Notes: generated by a model from the sequence alone, not told the origin. A stretch of 64,000 bases of DNA from Brevundimonas pondensis (GCF_017487345.1 NZ_CP062006.1:812001-876000), one strand, 5' to 3'. Positions 9,201 to 19,100 are shown, counted from the first letter of the stretch. Numbers and translations: made by a program.

Positions 9201-9542
9201 TCAGCGGATTCTGTTCATCCAATCGGCCGGCAACCGATCGGTCGGCGCGGGAACGGGTTGTTCTGGCGGGCGAGACATAGGCGGCGCCAGGTCCGGGCCG
9301 CTGAAGCCTTCACCGCTGACGTAGTCGAAGAACCAGGTCTCGCCGGGTTCAAAGCTGCGCACGACGGGGTGGCCGGTTTCATGGAAATGTCCGGTGGCGT
9401 GCTGGCTGGGCGAGCTGTTGCAGCAGCCGATGTGGCCGCACTGGGCGCAGCGACGCAGGTGTACCCACCAGCCTCCGCTTTCCAGACATTCCTTGCAGCC
9501 GGTTCCGCTGGGGGGAGCGGCAGGGTCTATTCCTTCGCGCAT
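9201..9542 (-). CDS. UBP-type zinc finger domain protein
   Basis: 113-residue cytosolic protein consisting essentially of one ZnF-UBP domain: CKEC near residue 20, [24 protein letters not shown], and WFFDY at the end of the fold. In bacteria such stand-alone domains have no settled function; in eukaryotes they bind the C-terminal Gly-Gly of ubiquitin. Start choice: AGGAG is immediately adjacent to the ATG at 9548 but 6 nt before the ATG at 9542, so the latter is used. It is the last gene of a run SDR - GMC oxidoreductase - ZnF (23-nt gap from the GMC stop), suggesting one transcript. The Pro-rich tail ([13 protein letters not shown]) is probably disordered. Confidence 0.85.
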   Translation of the reverse strand: MREGIDPAAPPSGTGCKECLESGGWWVHLRRCAQCGHIGCCNSSPSQHATGHFHETGHPVVRSFEPGETWFFDYVSGEGFSGPDLAPPMSRPPEQPVPAPTDRLPADWMNRIR

Positions 9543-9565
9543 GGTCATCTCCTGGACTCAAGATT

Positions 9566-11416
9566 TCAACTCGGCGGGACGCAGTGTTCGGCGATGATGA
9601 CATCGCTGGCGCGCTCGCTGACCATGTAGACCGCGCTGGCGATGAACAGGCCGGGGATCCGTGGAAAGACGCTGGCGTCCACCACTCTGAGCCCCTGCAC
9701 CCCATGGACCCTGAAGTCCTTGTCCAGCACCGCCATGGGGTCATCCCTGGCGCCGATAGCGCAGGTGCAGGAGGCATGATGGCCCCAGGCCTCGTCACGG
9801 ACAAACTGCTCCAGTTCGGCCTGATCTCTGGCCTGGGGGCCAGGAATCAGCTCTTCGGCGATCATGCCGTTGAGGCGGGCGGCGATCCGGCGTGCGATAC
9901 GTATTCCATCGACGACGCCCCTCAGGTCATGGGCCTGATCGTCCGATCCTTCGTCGAAGTAGGAGAAATCGATGATCGGCCGGTCGCGGGGATCGGTAGA
10001 GGCCAGGCGCACTGTTCCCGCGCGGTTGCGGGTGTGGCCCTTGAGAACCACGAAGGTCAGACGATCATGCTTTGCCGCGCTCTCGGCGGCGTAGCCTGGG
10101 TAATAGCCGTGGAAGTCGATCGGCAAGGCGAAGACGATCAGGTCCGGCTCGCTCTCGGCCACGCTGGAGCGGGCGATGAAGGCGGCCAGGGAGCCATTGG
10201 TGCTGTAGGGGCCGTCCTTGTCGGCCAGCCATTCCTGGAACAGCCGGTCGCCCGCGGCGCCCCGGCCTGGCACGTCAAGAGCGGCGCCGGCGAAGACTGG
10301 ATAGTCATGGACCGCGCGGTGCACGACGCTGACCTCATAGCGGTCCTGAAGATTGGCGCCCACGCCAGGCCGATCCAGTCGCACAGGCAGGCCCAGGCGC
10401 TCCAATTCCTCCCTGGGTCCGATGCCGGACAGCTTCAGTAGTTGTGGGGTGTTGAAGGCGCCGCCTGCGATGATCACTTCTCGACGAGCGTAGACCTCGC
10501 ACGGCGCGCCTGGTCCATGCGTCTGAGCTTGCGGGTCGGCCCTATACAGATGCGCGCCCTCCAGGCAGGCCACCCCGACAGCGCGGTCGCCTTCGAACAA
10601 TATGTGCGCCGCCAGGGTGTGTTGTCGTATGTCCAGATGCTCGGGGTGAGCCTGCCGGACCGCCAGGATCCTCTCGCGGGCGCCATTGCGTCGGCCATTA
10701 TCGACCGCGACGGGGATGAAGCTCATGCCTTCGACACCTGCGCTGACGAAGCGCCAGTCGTTGGGATCATTGGGAAGGACGACGGCCTCGGGCGTCGCGT
10801 AGATGGCGCGGCTTTCCGCCTCGATGGCGTTGATGATGTCCAGGAACCAGGGCTCGCGCCCGGCCAGATCGGGTTTGGCGCGGGTGATCTTGAGCCAGCC
10901 GTCGAAGCCGCGACGCGAAGCGTCGCCGGGGCGTGCGGGAGCGGCGGCGTCGGGATCGCGGCCGCGCCAGGCTTCCAGACGCTGAAAGCGTGCGCGCATG
11001 GCTTGCGCTGACCAGTCGGGATCCCCGGTCAGTTCCGCCAGATAGTCCCAGTCCCTATTGTGCGGGTAAATCGTGACCAGGGCGCTGACGGCGGTCGATC
11101 CGCCCAAGGTCGCGCCGCGTGGGTAGAGTACGCCCTGCTGCTTGGGACGGTACTTGGAGTCGCGCCGCTGACGGGTCTCGTCAGCGTAATGCCGGACGAA
11201 GAAATCCCAGCGCATGGCTGCATCTTCGCTGGCGTGAGCCTGCATGATCGGCACTTCATAGTAGGGGCAGGTGTGATCGTCGCCGGCTTCCAGCAGCAAG
11301 ACGCTGAAGCCCGCCTCGGCCAGATTGGCCGCCAAGGGGCCGCCGCCGGCGCCGGAACCGATCACGATGAAGTCGTGGCGGGCCTGGGCCCTCCAGTTCT
11401 CGCACGCGACGGTCAC
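9566..11416 (-). CDS. GMC family FAD-dependent oxidoreductase
   Basis: About 616-residue flavoprotein of the glucose-methanol-choline family. The N-terminal dinucleotide-binding motif is VIGSGAGGGPLAANLAEAG. The family signature follows (YPRGATLGGSTAVS), then GGAFNTPQLLKLSGIGP. The C-terminal active-site block is GHHASCTCAIG, with the catalytic His, then VVDASVFPRIPG. I prefer the GTG start at 11416: it has GGGAG upstream and overlaps by 4 nt (GTGA) the stop of the SDR gene once that gene's frameshift is corrected. The ATG at 11431 is the alternative. The partner SDR suggests stepwise oxidation of an alcohol; the substrate is unknown. Confidence 0.87.
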   Translation of the reverse strand: MTVACENWRAQARHDFIVIGSGAGGGPLAANLAEAGFSVLLLEAGDDHTCPYYEVPIMQAHASEDAAMRWDFFVRHYADETRQRRDSKYRPKQQGVLYPRGATLGGSTAVSALVTIYPHNRDWDYLAELTGDPDWSAQAMRARFQRLEAWRGRDPDAAAPARPGDASRRGFDGWLKITRAKPDLAGREPWFLDIINAIEAESRAIYATPEAVVLPNDPNDWRFVSAGVEGMSFIPVAVDNGRRNGARERILAVRQAHPEHLDIRQHTLAAHILFEGDRAVGVACLEGAHLYRADPQAQTHGPGAPCEVYARREVIIAGGAFNTPQLLKLSGIGPREELERLGLPVRLDRPGVGANLQDRYEVSVVHRAVHDYPVFAGAALDVPGRGAAGDRLFQEWLADKDGPYSTNGSLAAFIARSSVAESEPDLIVFALPIDFHGYYPGYAAESAAKHDRLTFVVLKGHTRNRAGTVRLASTDPRDRPIIDFSYFDEGSDDQAHDLRGVVDGIRIARRIAARLNGMIAEELIPGPQARDQAELEQFVRDEAWGHHASCTCAIGARDDPMAVLDKDFRVHGVQGLRVVDASVFPRIPGLFIASAVYMVSERASDVIIAEHCVPPS

Positions 11417-12238
11417 ACGATCAGCTCCCATTCCGCGAGCTGTTCACGCCGGGCCATTTCTTCGGCGGCGGCAGGGCGGACGGTGCGATAGGGGGGGCTG
11501 TTCAGCCTCGATGACCTCGATGATGGCTTCGATCATTTCGGCGGGGTCGTGTTGATGGGTCAGCTCGCGTACCGGCCAGTGCTCGACCACGCGGTCGCCC
11601 TGACCCCACCATTGATCCATCGCCTCCATGCCGGTGTCGTTGAAGCCGGTGCGAAAGGCGCCGGGGTTCACCGTCACGACCTGAACGCCATAGGGCCTCA
11701 ACTCCTCGCGCAGGGCGGAGCATAGGCCCTCGACCGCGTGTTTGGACGCCGCATAGGCGCCGTCGAACGGCACCTTGACCAGGCCCGCCACGGACGAGGT
11801 CCACACGATGCGGCCCGCGCCGCCCCGGACCATCTTGCGCCCGAAGCCCTGGGCCAGTTCCAGGGCGGCGAAGACATTGGTCTCGAACACGGAGCGCACG
11901 ACGGTGAGCGGGATCTCGACCATGGGGCCGGATTCCATGATCCCGGCGTTGTTGAACAGGACGTCGACCTCGAGGTCGAAGGCCTTGGTCCGGTCGATCT
12001 CGTTGAGGACGTCGAGCTTGATGACTTCGATCTCGAGGCCTTCGGTCGCCGCCACTTGACGCAGTTCCCAGACCTGGGGCCAGATCTGGCACCCGGCCCA
12101 GACCCGGTGGCCGCGCCGCGCCAGGCCAAGGGCGACGCCGCGTCCGAAGCCGGTGGCGGCGCCCGTGACCAGCACGGATCTCCTGTCTTTCGAGGCCGAC
12201 ATCGGCTCAGTGCGATCATGCGGGTCTGCTGCAGCCAT
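11413..12238 (-). CDS. Short-chain dehydrogenase/reductase with an apparent C-terminal frameshift
   Basis: NAD(P)-binding SDR. The Rossmann motif is TGAATGFGRG, then NNAG, the catalytic Ser in WTSSVAG and Tyr/Lys in YAASKHAVEG. The start at 12238 has AGGAG about 5 nt upstream. As given, the frame ends at 11444 (264 residues) after a run of seven G (11491-11497, C7 in the coding sense), with an unnatural Arg/Pro-rich tail. With one base fewer the frame continues as EQPPYRTVRPAAAEEMARRE and ends ELIV at 11413, overlapping the GMC start by GTGA. That continuation looks like a normal SDR C-terminus and restores coupling. I therefore think the extra G is a sequence error or a recent indel. Confidence 0.83.
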
Positions 12239-12414
12239 GACGTCTCCTGTCGAGGTTGCAGATGAACCAGGGGATCGACTGATGGTTCCCGAATTCTGTT
12301 AACCTTCCGAGCCCGGCGGGGTGCTGGAATTCGGCCGGGAACGGCGGTTTCCTTAACTATATTACAAAGCCTGGAAGCCTACCGGTCGGAAGAGCCTCTG
12401 GCCGGAGTGAGACT
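12239..12414. promoter_or_regulatory. Divergent intergenic region, SDR operon / H-NOX operon
   Basis: 176 bp separating the SDR start and the H-NOX start, so it must carry both promoters. A relatively AT-rich stretch at about 12350-12368 (TTAACTATATTAC) is the best candidate for the H-NOX promoter -10 area. No clear operator symmetry was seen. Confidence 0.3.
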
Positions 12415-12963
12415 ATGAAGGGCATCATCTTCAACCTGTTGCAGGACGTGGTCAGCCAACACCACGGCGAAGATGTCTGGGACGATCTGATTGACGCGGC
12501 GCAAGTCGACGGTGTCTATACGTCGGCTGGCAGCTATCCCGACGAGGACATGACGGCCCTGGTGAACGCCGCCGGGGCGAAGCTGGGCTTGTCGTCAGCC
12601 GAAGTCCTGCGCTGGTTCGGGAAGGAGGCCATGCCTCACCTGGCCAGGCTTTTCCCGGGCTTCTTCGACGAGCATGTGTCCGCCCGCACCTTTGTCCTGG
12701 GCGTCAATGACATTATCCATTTCGAGGTCCGCAAGATCTACGTCGGCGCGGAATGTCCTCATTTCCATATCCGCGAGGGCGCGAACGGAAGCCTTAGCCT
12801 GGACTATCGTTCGACCCGTCGCCTGTGCGCCCTGGGGCAGGGGTTCCTTGAAGGCGCAGGCGCCCATTATGGCGAGGACCTGGATGTCCAGCATCCGCAA
12901 TGCATCGACCGAGGGGACGATCGATGCATCTTTCATGTTCACTGGCCGCGGTTCGCGGCCTGA
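12415..12963 (+). CDS. H-NOX (heme nitric oxide/oxygen binding) sensor protein
   Basis: 182-residue stand-alone H-NOX domain. Canonical positions match the family numbering: proximal heme ligand H102 (NDIIHFEVRK) and the heme-propionate motif Y131-x-S133-x-R135 (DYRSTRR). Residue 140 is Leu, so the distal Tyr of O2-binding H-NOX proteins is missing, which predicts a nitric-oxide-selective sensor. C138, H160, C163 and C171 correspond approximately to the zinc/thiol-redox site described in Vibrio and Shewanella H-NOX, so redox sensing is also possible. The gene lies 12 nt before a hybrid histidine kinase, the usual partner whose autophosphorylation is controlled by NO-bound H-NOX. Confidence 0.93.
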   Translation: MKGIIFNLLQDVVSQHHGEDVWDDLIDAAQVDGVYTSAGSYPDEDMTALVNAAGAKLGLSSAEVLRWFGKEAMPHLARLFPGFFDEHVSARTFVLGVNDIIHFEVRKIYVGAECPHFHIREGANGSLSLDYRSTRRLCALGQGFLEGAGAHYGEDLDVQHPQCIDRGDDRCIFHVHWPRFAA

Positions 12964-12975
12964 CGAGGTCCCCGA

Positions 12976-14838
12976 GTGGAAGTAGATCACGACGATTACA
13001 CGACGCGCCTGGAGCGCCGTCTGCAGCGCGAGCGGGCCGCGCGGCGCGCTGCCGAAGCCATCGTCGAGGGCAGCACCCGCGAGCTGTTCCTTCGCGCCGA
13101 ACGACTGCGTCTGCTGGAGACGATCGCGGTGGCTTGCAACCTCAGTCAGGACGCCGACGCCGCGCTGAAGACGACGCTGGAGCAGGTCTGCGGCTTTACC
13201 GGCTGGCCCGTCGGCCACGCCTATGTGCGCAAGCATGGTCGTCGTGTCGTCATGGCCTCCACCCGTCTGTGGTGGGTCAGGGACAATGAGGACGCCGCCG
13301 ACTTCTGCTCCCGATCCGAGAGCTTCACCTTCACTGCAGGCGTAGGCTTGCCCGGCCGGGTGATGGCGGAGAAGACTCCCGTCTGGATTCCTGACGTTAC
13401 GATCGCCGACAACTTCCTTCGCACCGAGGTCGCCAAGCAATGCGGCCTGCGCGCGGCCTTCGCCTTTCCGGTCATGGTGGGCCGGGAGGTGGCGGCGGTG
13501 CTGGAGTTCTTCTCCTACAAGGTCGCCGAACCGGATGAGGCCATCCTCAGGACCATGGCCCAGATCGGCGTCCAGTTGGGCCGGGTGATCGAGCGTAGTC
13601 GCGCCGAGGCCGAAGCCAAGGCCCGCAACGCCAAACTGGAGCGCATGGTCAAGGAGGCCGAGGCCCAGCGCGTCGCAGCAGAGGCGGCCAACCGCGCCAA
13701 GTCGGCCTTCCTGGCGGTGACCAGCCATGAGGTCCGCACGCCGCTGAACGCGGTGCTGGGGCTGACCGAGGGCCTGGCGCGCACGCCGCTTTCGCCCAGG
13801 CAGCAGAGCCTGGTGGACGGGGTGCGGGAATCCGGGGGCATGCTGCTGCGTCTGCTCAACGCCGTTCTGGATCTGGCCCAGATCGAGGCCGGCAAGATGT
13901 CGGCCCATATGGGGACCTTCGACTTGGGCGGCGCCATGGACGCCGTCGGGCGCGTCTGGACCCCCCGCGCAAAGGAAATGGGCGTGGACCTGATCATTGA
14001 TCTCGACGGCCTGCCCGACGACTGCGCCCTGGTCTCGGACAAGGGCAAGATCGAGCAGACCATGGTCAACCTGCTGTCCAACGCCCTGAAGTTCTCGCCG
14101 GAAGGCAGCGAACTGGTGCTGGCGGTCAGCGCCGAGCGCACCCGGGACCGTTATCAGGTCCGTGTCGAGATCATCGATCAGGGACCCGGGGTCTCCCCCG
14201 AAGACCGCGCACGGATATTCGAGGCCTTCGAGCAGACGGATTCCGGCCGCCAGGTCGGCGGCACGGGGCTGGGCCTGGCCATCTGCGCCGGCAACATGGC
14301 CAGCCTGGGCGGAACCATCGGCCAGGACGAGACCCCCGACGGCCGTTGCCGCTTCTGGTTCGAGTTCCCCGCCGAGGCGGGGGCTGCGGTTCAGGACGTC
14401 GATCCGGTCGATGTCTTGGAGGCGTCGATGGATCGTCCCCTGAGGGTTCTGGCCGCCGAGGACAACGCCGCCAACCGCCAGGTGCTGCAGGTCCTGCTGG
14501 AGCCGCTGGGTGTCGAGCTGACCCTGGTCGAGGACGGCCTGGCGGCGGTCGAGGCTGTTCAGGTCAACGCCTTCGACCTGATCTTGATGGACGCCAGTAT
14601 GCCGCGCATGGATGGGGCGGAAGCGGTTCGGGCCATCCGCGCCATGGGCGGTCTGCCCCGCGAAATGCCGATCTTCATGTTGACCGCGAACGTCTTCGCC
14701 GAGGACGTCAGCCGCTATCGCGCCGCTGGTGTCGATGGGGTGCTGAAGAAGCCCATCGAGGTCGGCGAACTGTTCGCCGCCCTCGCCGGGGCGGCGGCGC
14801 GGGTCGAGCAGCCCGAGGCAATGGAAAAGGCCGGGTAG
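12976..14838 (+). CDS. Hybrid sensor histidine kinase, H-NOX associated (GAF-HisKA-HATPase-REC)
   Basis: 620 residues, no membrane helix, so cytosolic. Order: N-terminal coiled coil (about 8-45), GAF-like domain (about 48-205), second coiled coil (205-245), and HisKA with phospho-acceptor H251 (TSHEVRTPLNAVLG). HATPase_c follows with N box SNALKFSPEG, G1 DQGPGVSPED and G2 GGTGLGLAI. A C-terminal receiver (about 488-605) carries D539 in DLILMDASMPRMDG and the conserved Lys in LKKPIE. The start is GTG at 12976, in the expected position after the H-NOX stop. The kinase is the likely partner of the preceding H-NOX. The fused receiver means phosphotransfer to a separate Hpt protein not encoded here. 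Confidence 0.92.
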   Translation: MEVDHDDYTTRLERRLQRERAARRAAEAIVEGSTRELFLRAERLRLLETIAVACNLSQDADAALKTTLEQVCGFTGWPVGHAYVRKHGRRVVMASTRLWWVRDNEDAADFCSRSESFTFTAGVGLPGRVMAEKTPVWIPDVTIADNFLRTEVAKQCGLRAAFAFPVMVGREVAAVLEFFSYKVAEPDEAILRTMAQIGVQLGRVIERSRAEAEAKARNAKLERMVKEAEAQRVAAEAANRAKSAFLAVTSHEVRTPLNAVLGLTEGLARTPLSPRQQSLVDGVRESGGMLLRLLNAVLDLAQIEAGKMSAHMGTFDLGGAMDAVGRVWTPRAKEMGVDLIIDLDGLPDDCALVSDKGKIEQTMVNLLSNALKFSPEGSELVLAVSAERTRDRYQVRVEIIDQGPGVSPEDRARIFEAFEQTDSGRQVGGTGLGLAICAGNMASLGGTIGQDETPDGRCRFWFEFPAEAGAAVQDVDPVDVLEASMDRPLRVLAAEDNAANRQVLQVLLEPLGVELTLVEDGLAAVEAVQVNAFDLILMDASMPRMDGAEAVRAIRAMGGLPREMPIFMLTANVFAEDVSRYRAAGVDGVLKKPIEVGELFAALAGAAARVEQPEAMEKAG

Positions 14839-14840
14839 GC

Positions 14841-14867
14841 GGCGCTCAGCGAAGCCGGCTGAGCGCC
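14841..14867. terminator. Stem-loop shared by convergent gene ends
   Basis: GGCGCTCAGC (14841-14850) pairs with GCTGAGCGCC (14858-14867) around a 7-nt loop. It starts 3 nt after the kinase stop and covers the stop codon and last codons of the convergent DUF2945 gene. There is no strong T-tract. It probably works as a bidirectional terminator that lies partly inside coding sequence. Confidence 0.5.
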
Positions 14868-15058
14868 GCGCCCTTGTGGGCGGCCACATGATCAGTCTTG
14901 TCGCTCTGGATCTCGCACTGCGGCTCAGCCGTCGTGGCGTGGCGGGTGTGCCCTTTGTAGTCGAAGTCCTGGGTGTGGACGGCGATGATGACGCCCGAGA
15001 CGCGACCGGCCTCCGAGTTCCAGGCGACATGATCGCCGATCCTGAACCTGTCGCCCAT
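14846..15058 (-). CDS. DUF2945 / HVA1-type Tudor-like small protein
   Basis: 70-residue protein beginning MGDRFRIGDHVAWNSEAG and continuing with GRVSGVI and DFDYKGHTRHAT. This matches the small family called DUF2945 or hypervirulence-associated TUDOR domain, in which an SH3/Tudor-like barrel is preceded by a (F/Y)xxGDxVxW motif. Function in bacteria is unknown. It lies 16 nt downstream of the DyP peroxidase and may be transcribed with it. Confidence 0.8.
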   Translation of the reverse strand: MGDRFRIGDHVAWNSEAGRVSGVIIAVHTQDFDYKGHTRHATTAEPQCEIQSDKTDHVAAHKGAALSRLR

Positions 15059-15074
15059 GTCGCGTCGCCTTCGG

Positions 15075-16019
15075 TCAGGCCTCGACGTCGTCGAGGAAAT
15101 TCACGGTGGGAACGAAAAACAGGGTTCCCGTCACGGCGCGGCTGAAGTCCAGCAGCCGATCATAGTTTCCTGGCGGCGAGCCGATGAACATGTTGTCCAG
15201 CATCCGCTCGATCCGGCCGGGTTCGCGGGCATAGCCCATGAAGTAGGTGCCGAACTCGCCCTTGCCGACTTCGCCAAAAGGCATGTTGTCGCGCACGATC
15301 TGCAGTTGCTCGCCGTTTTCGTCGTCGATGTTGGTCAGGACGTTGTGGGCGTAGGGAGCCTTGGCCTCGTCCTTCATCTCGATGTCCGACAGCTTGAAGC
15401 GGCCGATGATGGTTTCCTGGCGTTCGACCGGCTGGGCGTTCCAGCCCTTCATGTCGTGCAGGTATTTCTGGACGATGGCGTAGCTGCCGCCGATGAAGTC
15501 GGGGTCCTCGTCACCCACCAGGGCGGCGGCGCCGGCGACCTGGGGCACGGGGTTTTCCGTGCCGTCGACGAAGCCCAGCAGGTCGCGGTTGTCGAAGAAT
15601 TTGAAGCCGTGCACCTCGTCCTCGGTGGTCACGGCTTCGCCGAGGCGATCCATGACGTGCATGGCCAGCTCGAAGCAGAGGTCCGGGCGCATCGCGCGGA
15701 TGTGCAGTAGGATGTCGCCGGGCGTCGAGACGGCGCGGTGAACGCCGTTGATTTCACGGAAGGGATGCAGGTTCTTCGGGCGGGGCGCGCCGAACAGGCG
15801 ATCCCAGGCCTCCGACCCGAAGCCCATGACGCAGCTCAGCTCACCCTGCAGGTCGCGGAAGCCGACGCCGCGCAGCAGGGACGACAGGTCGCCGCACAGC
15901 TCACGCACAGCGGTTTCGGCCGCTTCGCCTGGTGCGATATTCAGGACCAGAAACAGGGCCGCCGGCGTCAACGGAGCGCAGACGGGCTGAGAGATCAGGG
16001 CGGGAGCGTGAGCGTTCAT
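15075..16019 (-). CDS. DyP-type heme peroxidase (YfeX-like)
   Basis: 314 residues. The GxxDG motif with distal catalytic Asp is present as GFVDGTENP (D152), and the C-terminal heme pocket shows AHNVLTNID and the distal Arg in IVRDNMPFG. No signal peptide or Tat motif, so a cytosolic class-B/P-type enzyme like YfeX is likely rather than an encapsulin cargo: no encapsulin gene is adjacent. The open frame extends to 16265 into the neighbouring receptor gene; MNAHAP at 16019 is chosen because the homologous region starts right after it, although its ribosome-binding site is poor. Confidence 0.9.
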   Translation of the reverse strand: MNAHAPALISQPVCAPLTPAALFLVLNIAPGEAAETAVRELCGDLSSLLRGVGFRDLQGELSCVMGFGSEAWDRLFGAPRPKNLHPFREINGVHRAVSTPGDILLHIRAMRPDLCFELAMHVMDRLGEAVTTEDEVHGFKFFDNRDLLGFVDGTENPVPQVAGAAALVGDEDPDFIGGSYAIVQKYLHDMKGWNAQPVERQETIIGRFKLSDIEMKDEAKAPYAHNVLTNIDDENGEQLQIVRDNMPFGEVGKGEFGTYFMGYAREPGRIERMLDNMFIGSPPGNYDRLLDFSRAVTGTLFFVPTVNFLDDVEA

Positions 16020-16138
16020 GGCGATCCGTCGACGGGGAGGCTGATCACACGGTATCTGCCTTTCGGCCGCGCTGTTGAAAAGCTCCTTGTTGAGGTTCTG
16101 TGCGGGGGACCGGGCGCTGCAACGGCCGAGGGTGAACG

Positions 16139-16168
16139 AAAAAAGGGTCGAGCTGGCGCTCGACCCTT
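16139..16168 (-). terminator. Rho-independent terminator of the TonB receptor gene
   Basis: On the minus strand GGGTCGAGC and GCTCGACCC form a perfect 9-bp stem (11 bp with flanking A-T pairs) around a 4-nt loop, followed by six T. It starts about 25 nt downstream of the receptor stop at 16193. This is a textbook intrinsic terminator, and it separates the receptor from the DyP gene, which therefore needs its own promoter. Confidence 0.9.
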
Positions 16169-16192
16169 CGGTCTCGGTAGCTTCGATTTCAA

Positions 16193-19100
16193 TCAGAAGC
16201 TGAAGCGGAAGCCGCCGTAGAAGCGCCGTCCCAGGCCGTCGTAGACGTCGGGGAAGGTGGTCCAACCGGTGGCCTGACCGTTGTCGCCGTTGGTGCCGGC
16301 GATGAACATGTATTCGTCGAAGACATTGTCGACGCCCGCGTAGACGTTGACGCGCTCATTCAACTCATAGCGGACCTGGGCGTTGACGAAGGTCATCGAC
16401 GGCAGAGCTGATTTCCATGCTTCGTTGAAGTGGCCGGTATCGGCTTCGCCGACATACTGGACGCCGACCGTCGCCTGCAGCGGACCGCGGGCGTAGAGCA
16501 GGTTCAGCACGGCTTCGTTCTCGGGCGACCCGACGGTTCCGGCGAAAGTCTGCGACGCGGCGCCGGGGAAGGCGGTCGAGCCGAAGTCCAGCAGGTGGCT
16601 GTAGGTCAGCGATGCTGAAACACTGCCCAGGTCCATCGACGGCGCCGGGAAGGCGTCGTTGAGATCCAGGCTGTAGCTGGCCTTGAGATCCAGGCCTTCG
16701 ACGTTGATCACCGCCAGGTTCAGGTTGCGGATGTCGAGTTGGTTGAGGGCGCCGACCGAGGATCCGGCCGCGAAGCGCTGGATGCCGCCGCAGAACGGCG
16801 AGGTCGGGACATAGGACGCCGCATTCTCGTAGCAGCGGTTGAGCGAGGTCTGGCGGCCGTAGGTGCCGACGCCGTCGTCGATGGAGATGTCATAGTAGTC
16901 GACCGAAACCGACAGGCGCGACCACCAGTCGTTCCAGCGCGGGTTGAACAGGAAGCCCGCGGTGAAGGTCTTGGAAGTTTCCGGCGTCAGATCGGGGTTG
17001 CCGATGTTGAAGCCTGTCGTGCCCTGTTTTTCGGGTTGGGTCAGGGCGAAGCCGCCGTCGCGTGCGACACGGGCGACGACCGCCGGGTCCAGCATACAGG
17101 CCTGGGCCACGGCGTTGCCGATGGTCGAGGCGTCCACGCCGCTGTTCAGCACGACATCCGGGTCAGCGATGTTGGAGCGCGTGTTGAAGAAGGCGGCCTG
17201 ACCGTTGAGCAGGGTCACGCCTTCACACGGGTCGGTGACGATCGGGAAGGTTTGCGAGCCGGCGTTGAACAACTCGTTGATGTTGGGCGCGCGTACGGCC
17301 ACGGCGTATTGCGAACGCAGCTTCAGCCACTCGACCGGCTGATACTCCAGCGAGGCGGCCCAGGCTGTGGTCGAGCCGACGGTGCTGTAGTCCGACACCC
17401 GCGCCGCCAGGTTCAGATCCAGCGCCTGCGCATAGGGCAGGTCCGCCAGCAACGGGACCCGCAGTTCGGCGAAGGCTTCGCGGACATCGAAGGCGCCGCG
17501 CGTTTCCGGCGTCAGATTGCCGGTCGCCAGACCCTTCTGGGTCAGGGGGTCGGGGGTCGAGCGGGCTTCTTCTTCACGATACTCGACGCCGATGACGAAG
17601 CCGATGTCCCCGGCCGGCGAGACGTTCGGCAGCGTGCCGTTCACATAGCCGTTGACGATGTACTGCTCCTGGAAGGCGTCCAGACCCGTCGAGGCCTTGA
17701 AGTAGTCGACGGCTTCCTTGGAAATGCCGCCTTCCTGGAAGACGTAGATCGGGCGGCAGCCTTGGGCGCGGGCCACGGTGTCGCGGCAGACGGTTTCCCC
17801 GCCGACAATGACGGCGTCCAGGGCGTCCTTGAAGCGACTGGTGATGACGTCGCCATTGGTGCGTTGGTCATAGTCCGAACGACCATAGTTCAGGCTGAGT
17901 TCATAGCTGAGGTTCGGGGTGATATCCCCCTCGAACCCGGCGACCAGGCGCGCCATGGAACGTTCGGAATCATTGCCGCGGTTGCCGACGTCGTTGATGC
18001 GGCGGCGGAAGCCGACGACCAGATCGCTGTCGGCCACGCCGGGGTTCTGGGCGCGTACGGCGTTGGCCAGGGCTGTCGGCACGATGGCGCTGGCGATGGG
18101 CACGCCATAGCGGCACTCGCTGTCGCCATCGCCGTCGAAGTCGCGGCAGTCGGGGAATTGATCGATCCCGAACTCGTTCGTGTAGATGTTGTCCGAGCCG
18201 ACCGGGTTGCCCTCGATTTCGCTGGAGGTGCGGCCGTGGAAGAGCGACATCTCCGAGAAGAAACGGTGGTTGTCATTGATGTTGTAGGTCGCCTGACCGT
18301 TGAAGCGGATCTGCTCCTCGGGGACGTAAAGCTGGCGTTCGGCCGCGCGATTATAGCCGAATCCAGCGTTGGTGTAGGGCACGACCGCGCCGCTATCATC
18401 GACCACGCGCGTCAGATTGCCCAGGCCGCCGGGGCGGGGAATCAGCGCCGTGCCGCGCGGGATGTAGGATGAGAATATCCCGGGCACCTGATCGCGTGCG
18501 CTGGTGACGCCTGCGTCGACGCACATCTGGCGGTCGCATCGGTCGCGGGCATAGACCGACCCGGTCTTCCGCCAGCCCAGCGAGCCGACGAAGTTCCCGC
18601 GATCATCAGCGAAGTTGGAGCCGAACTTCAGGCCGATCTTGTAGTTTTCGTTGTCGCCGCGATCGGTGATCCCGCCCTGGGCCGACAGTTCCAGGCCCTC
18701 GAAGTCCTTCTGGGTGATGATGTTGATCACGCCCGCCAGGGCGTCGGAACCGTAGACGGCCGAGGCGGCGCCGGTCACGACATCGACGCGCTCGATGAAG
18801 TCGGTCGGAATGGTGTTGAAGTCGACGATCTGGCTGCCGACGACGCCTGCAACGTGACGACGGCCGTTGACCAGAACCAGGGTGCGGTTTTCGCCCAGAT
18901 TGCGCAGATCGACCGTGGTGACGCCATTGTTGGCCGTGGCGAAGGTCGTTGTGGTCGGGGTGAAGGTCGAGACGCCGGCTTCCGGCAAGGTGCGCAGGAT
19001 GTCGCCCGTATTCATCTGGCCCGTGGCCTCGATGTGCTGGGCTGTGATCACCGAGACCGGAACCGGCGAATCCTGGTTCGGGCGCGCGATGCGCGACCCG

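Noticed and set aside
9201..9542. ZnF-UBP protein as part of a bacterial ubiquitin-like conjugation system
   Set aside because: No E1/E2-like, JAB or ubiquitin-like genes are nearby; the neighbours are ordinary redox enzymes.
15075..16019. DyP peroxidase as encapsulin cargo
   Set aside because: No encapsulin gene adjacent and no C-terminal cargo-loading peptide visible; YfeX-like cytosolic enzyme is simpler.
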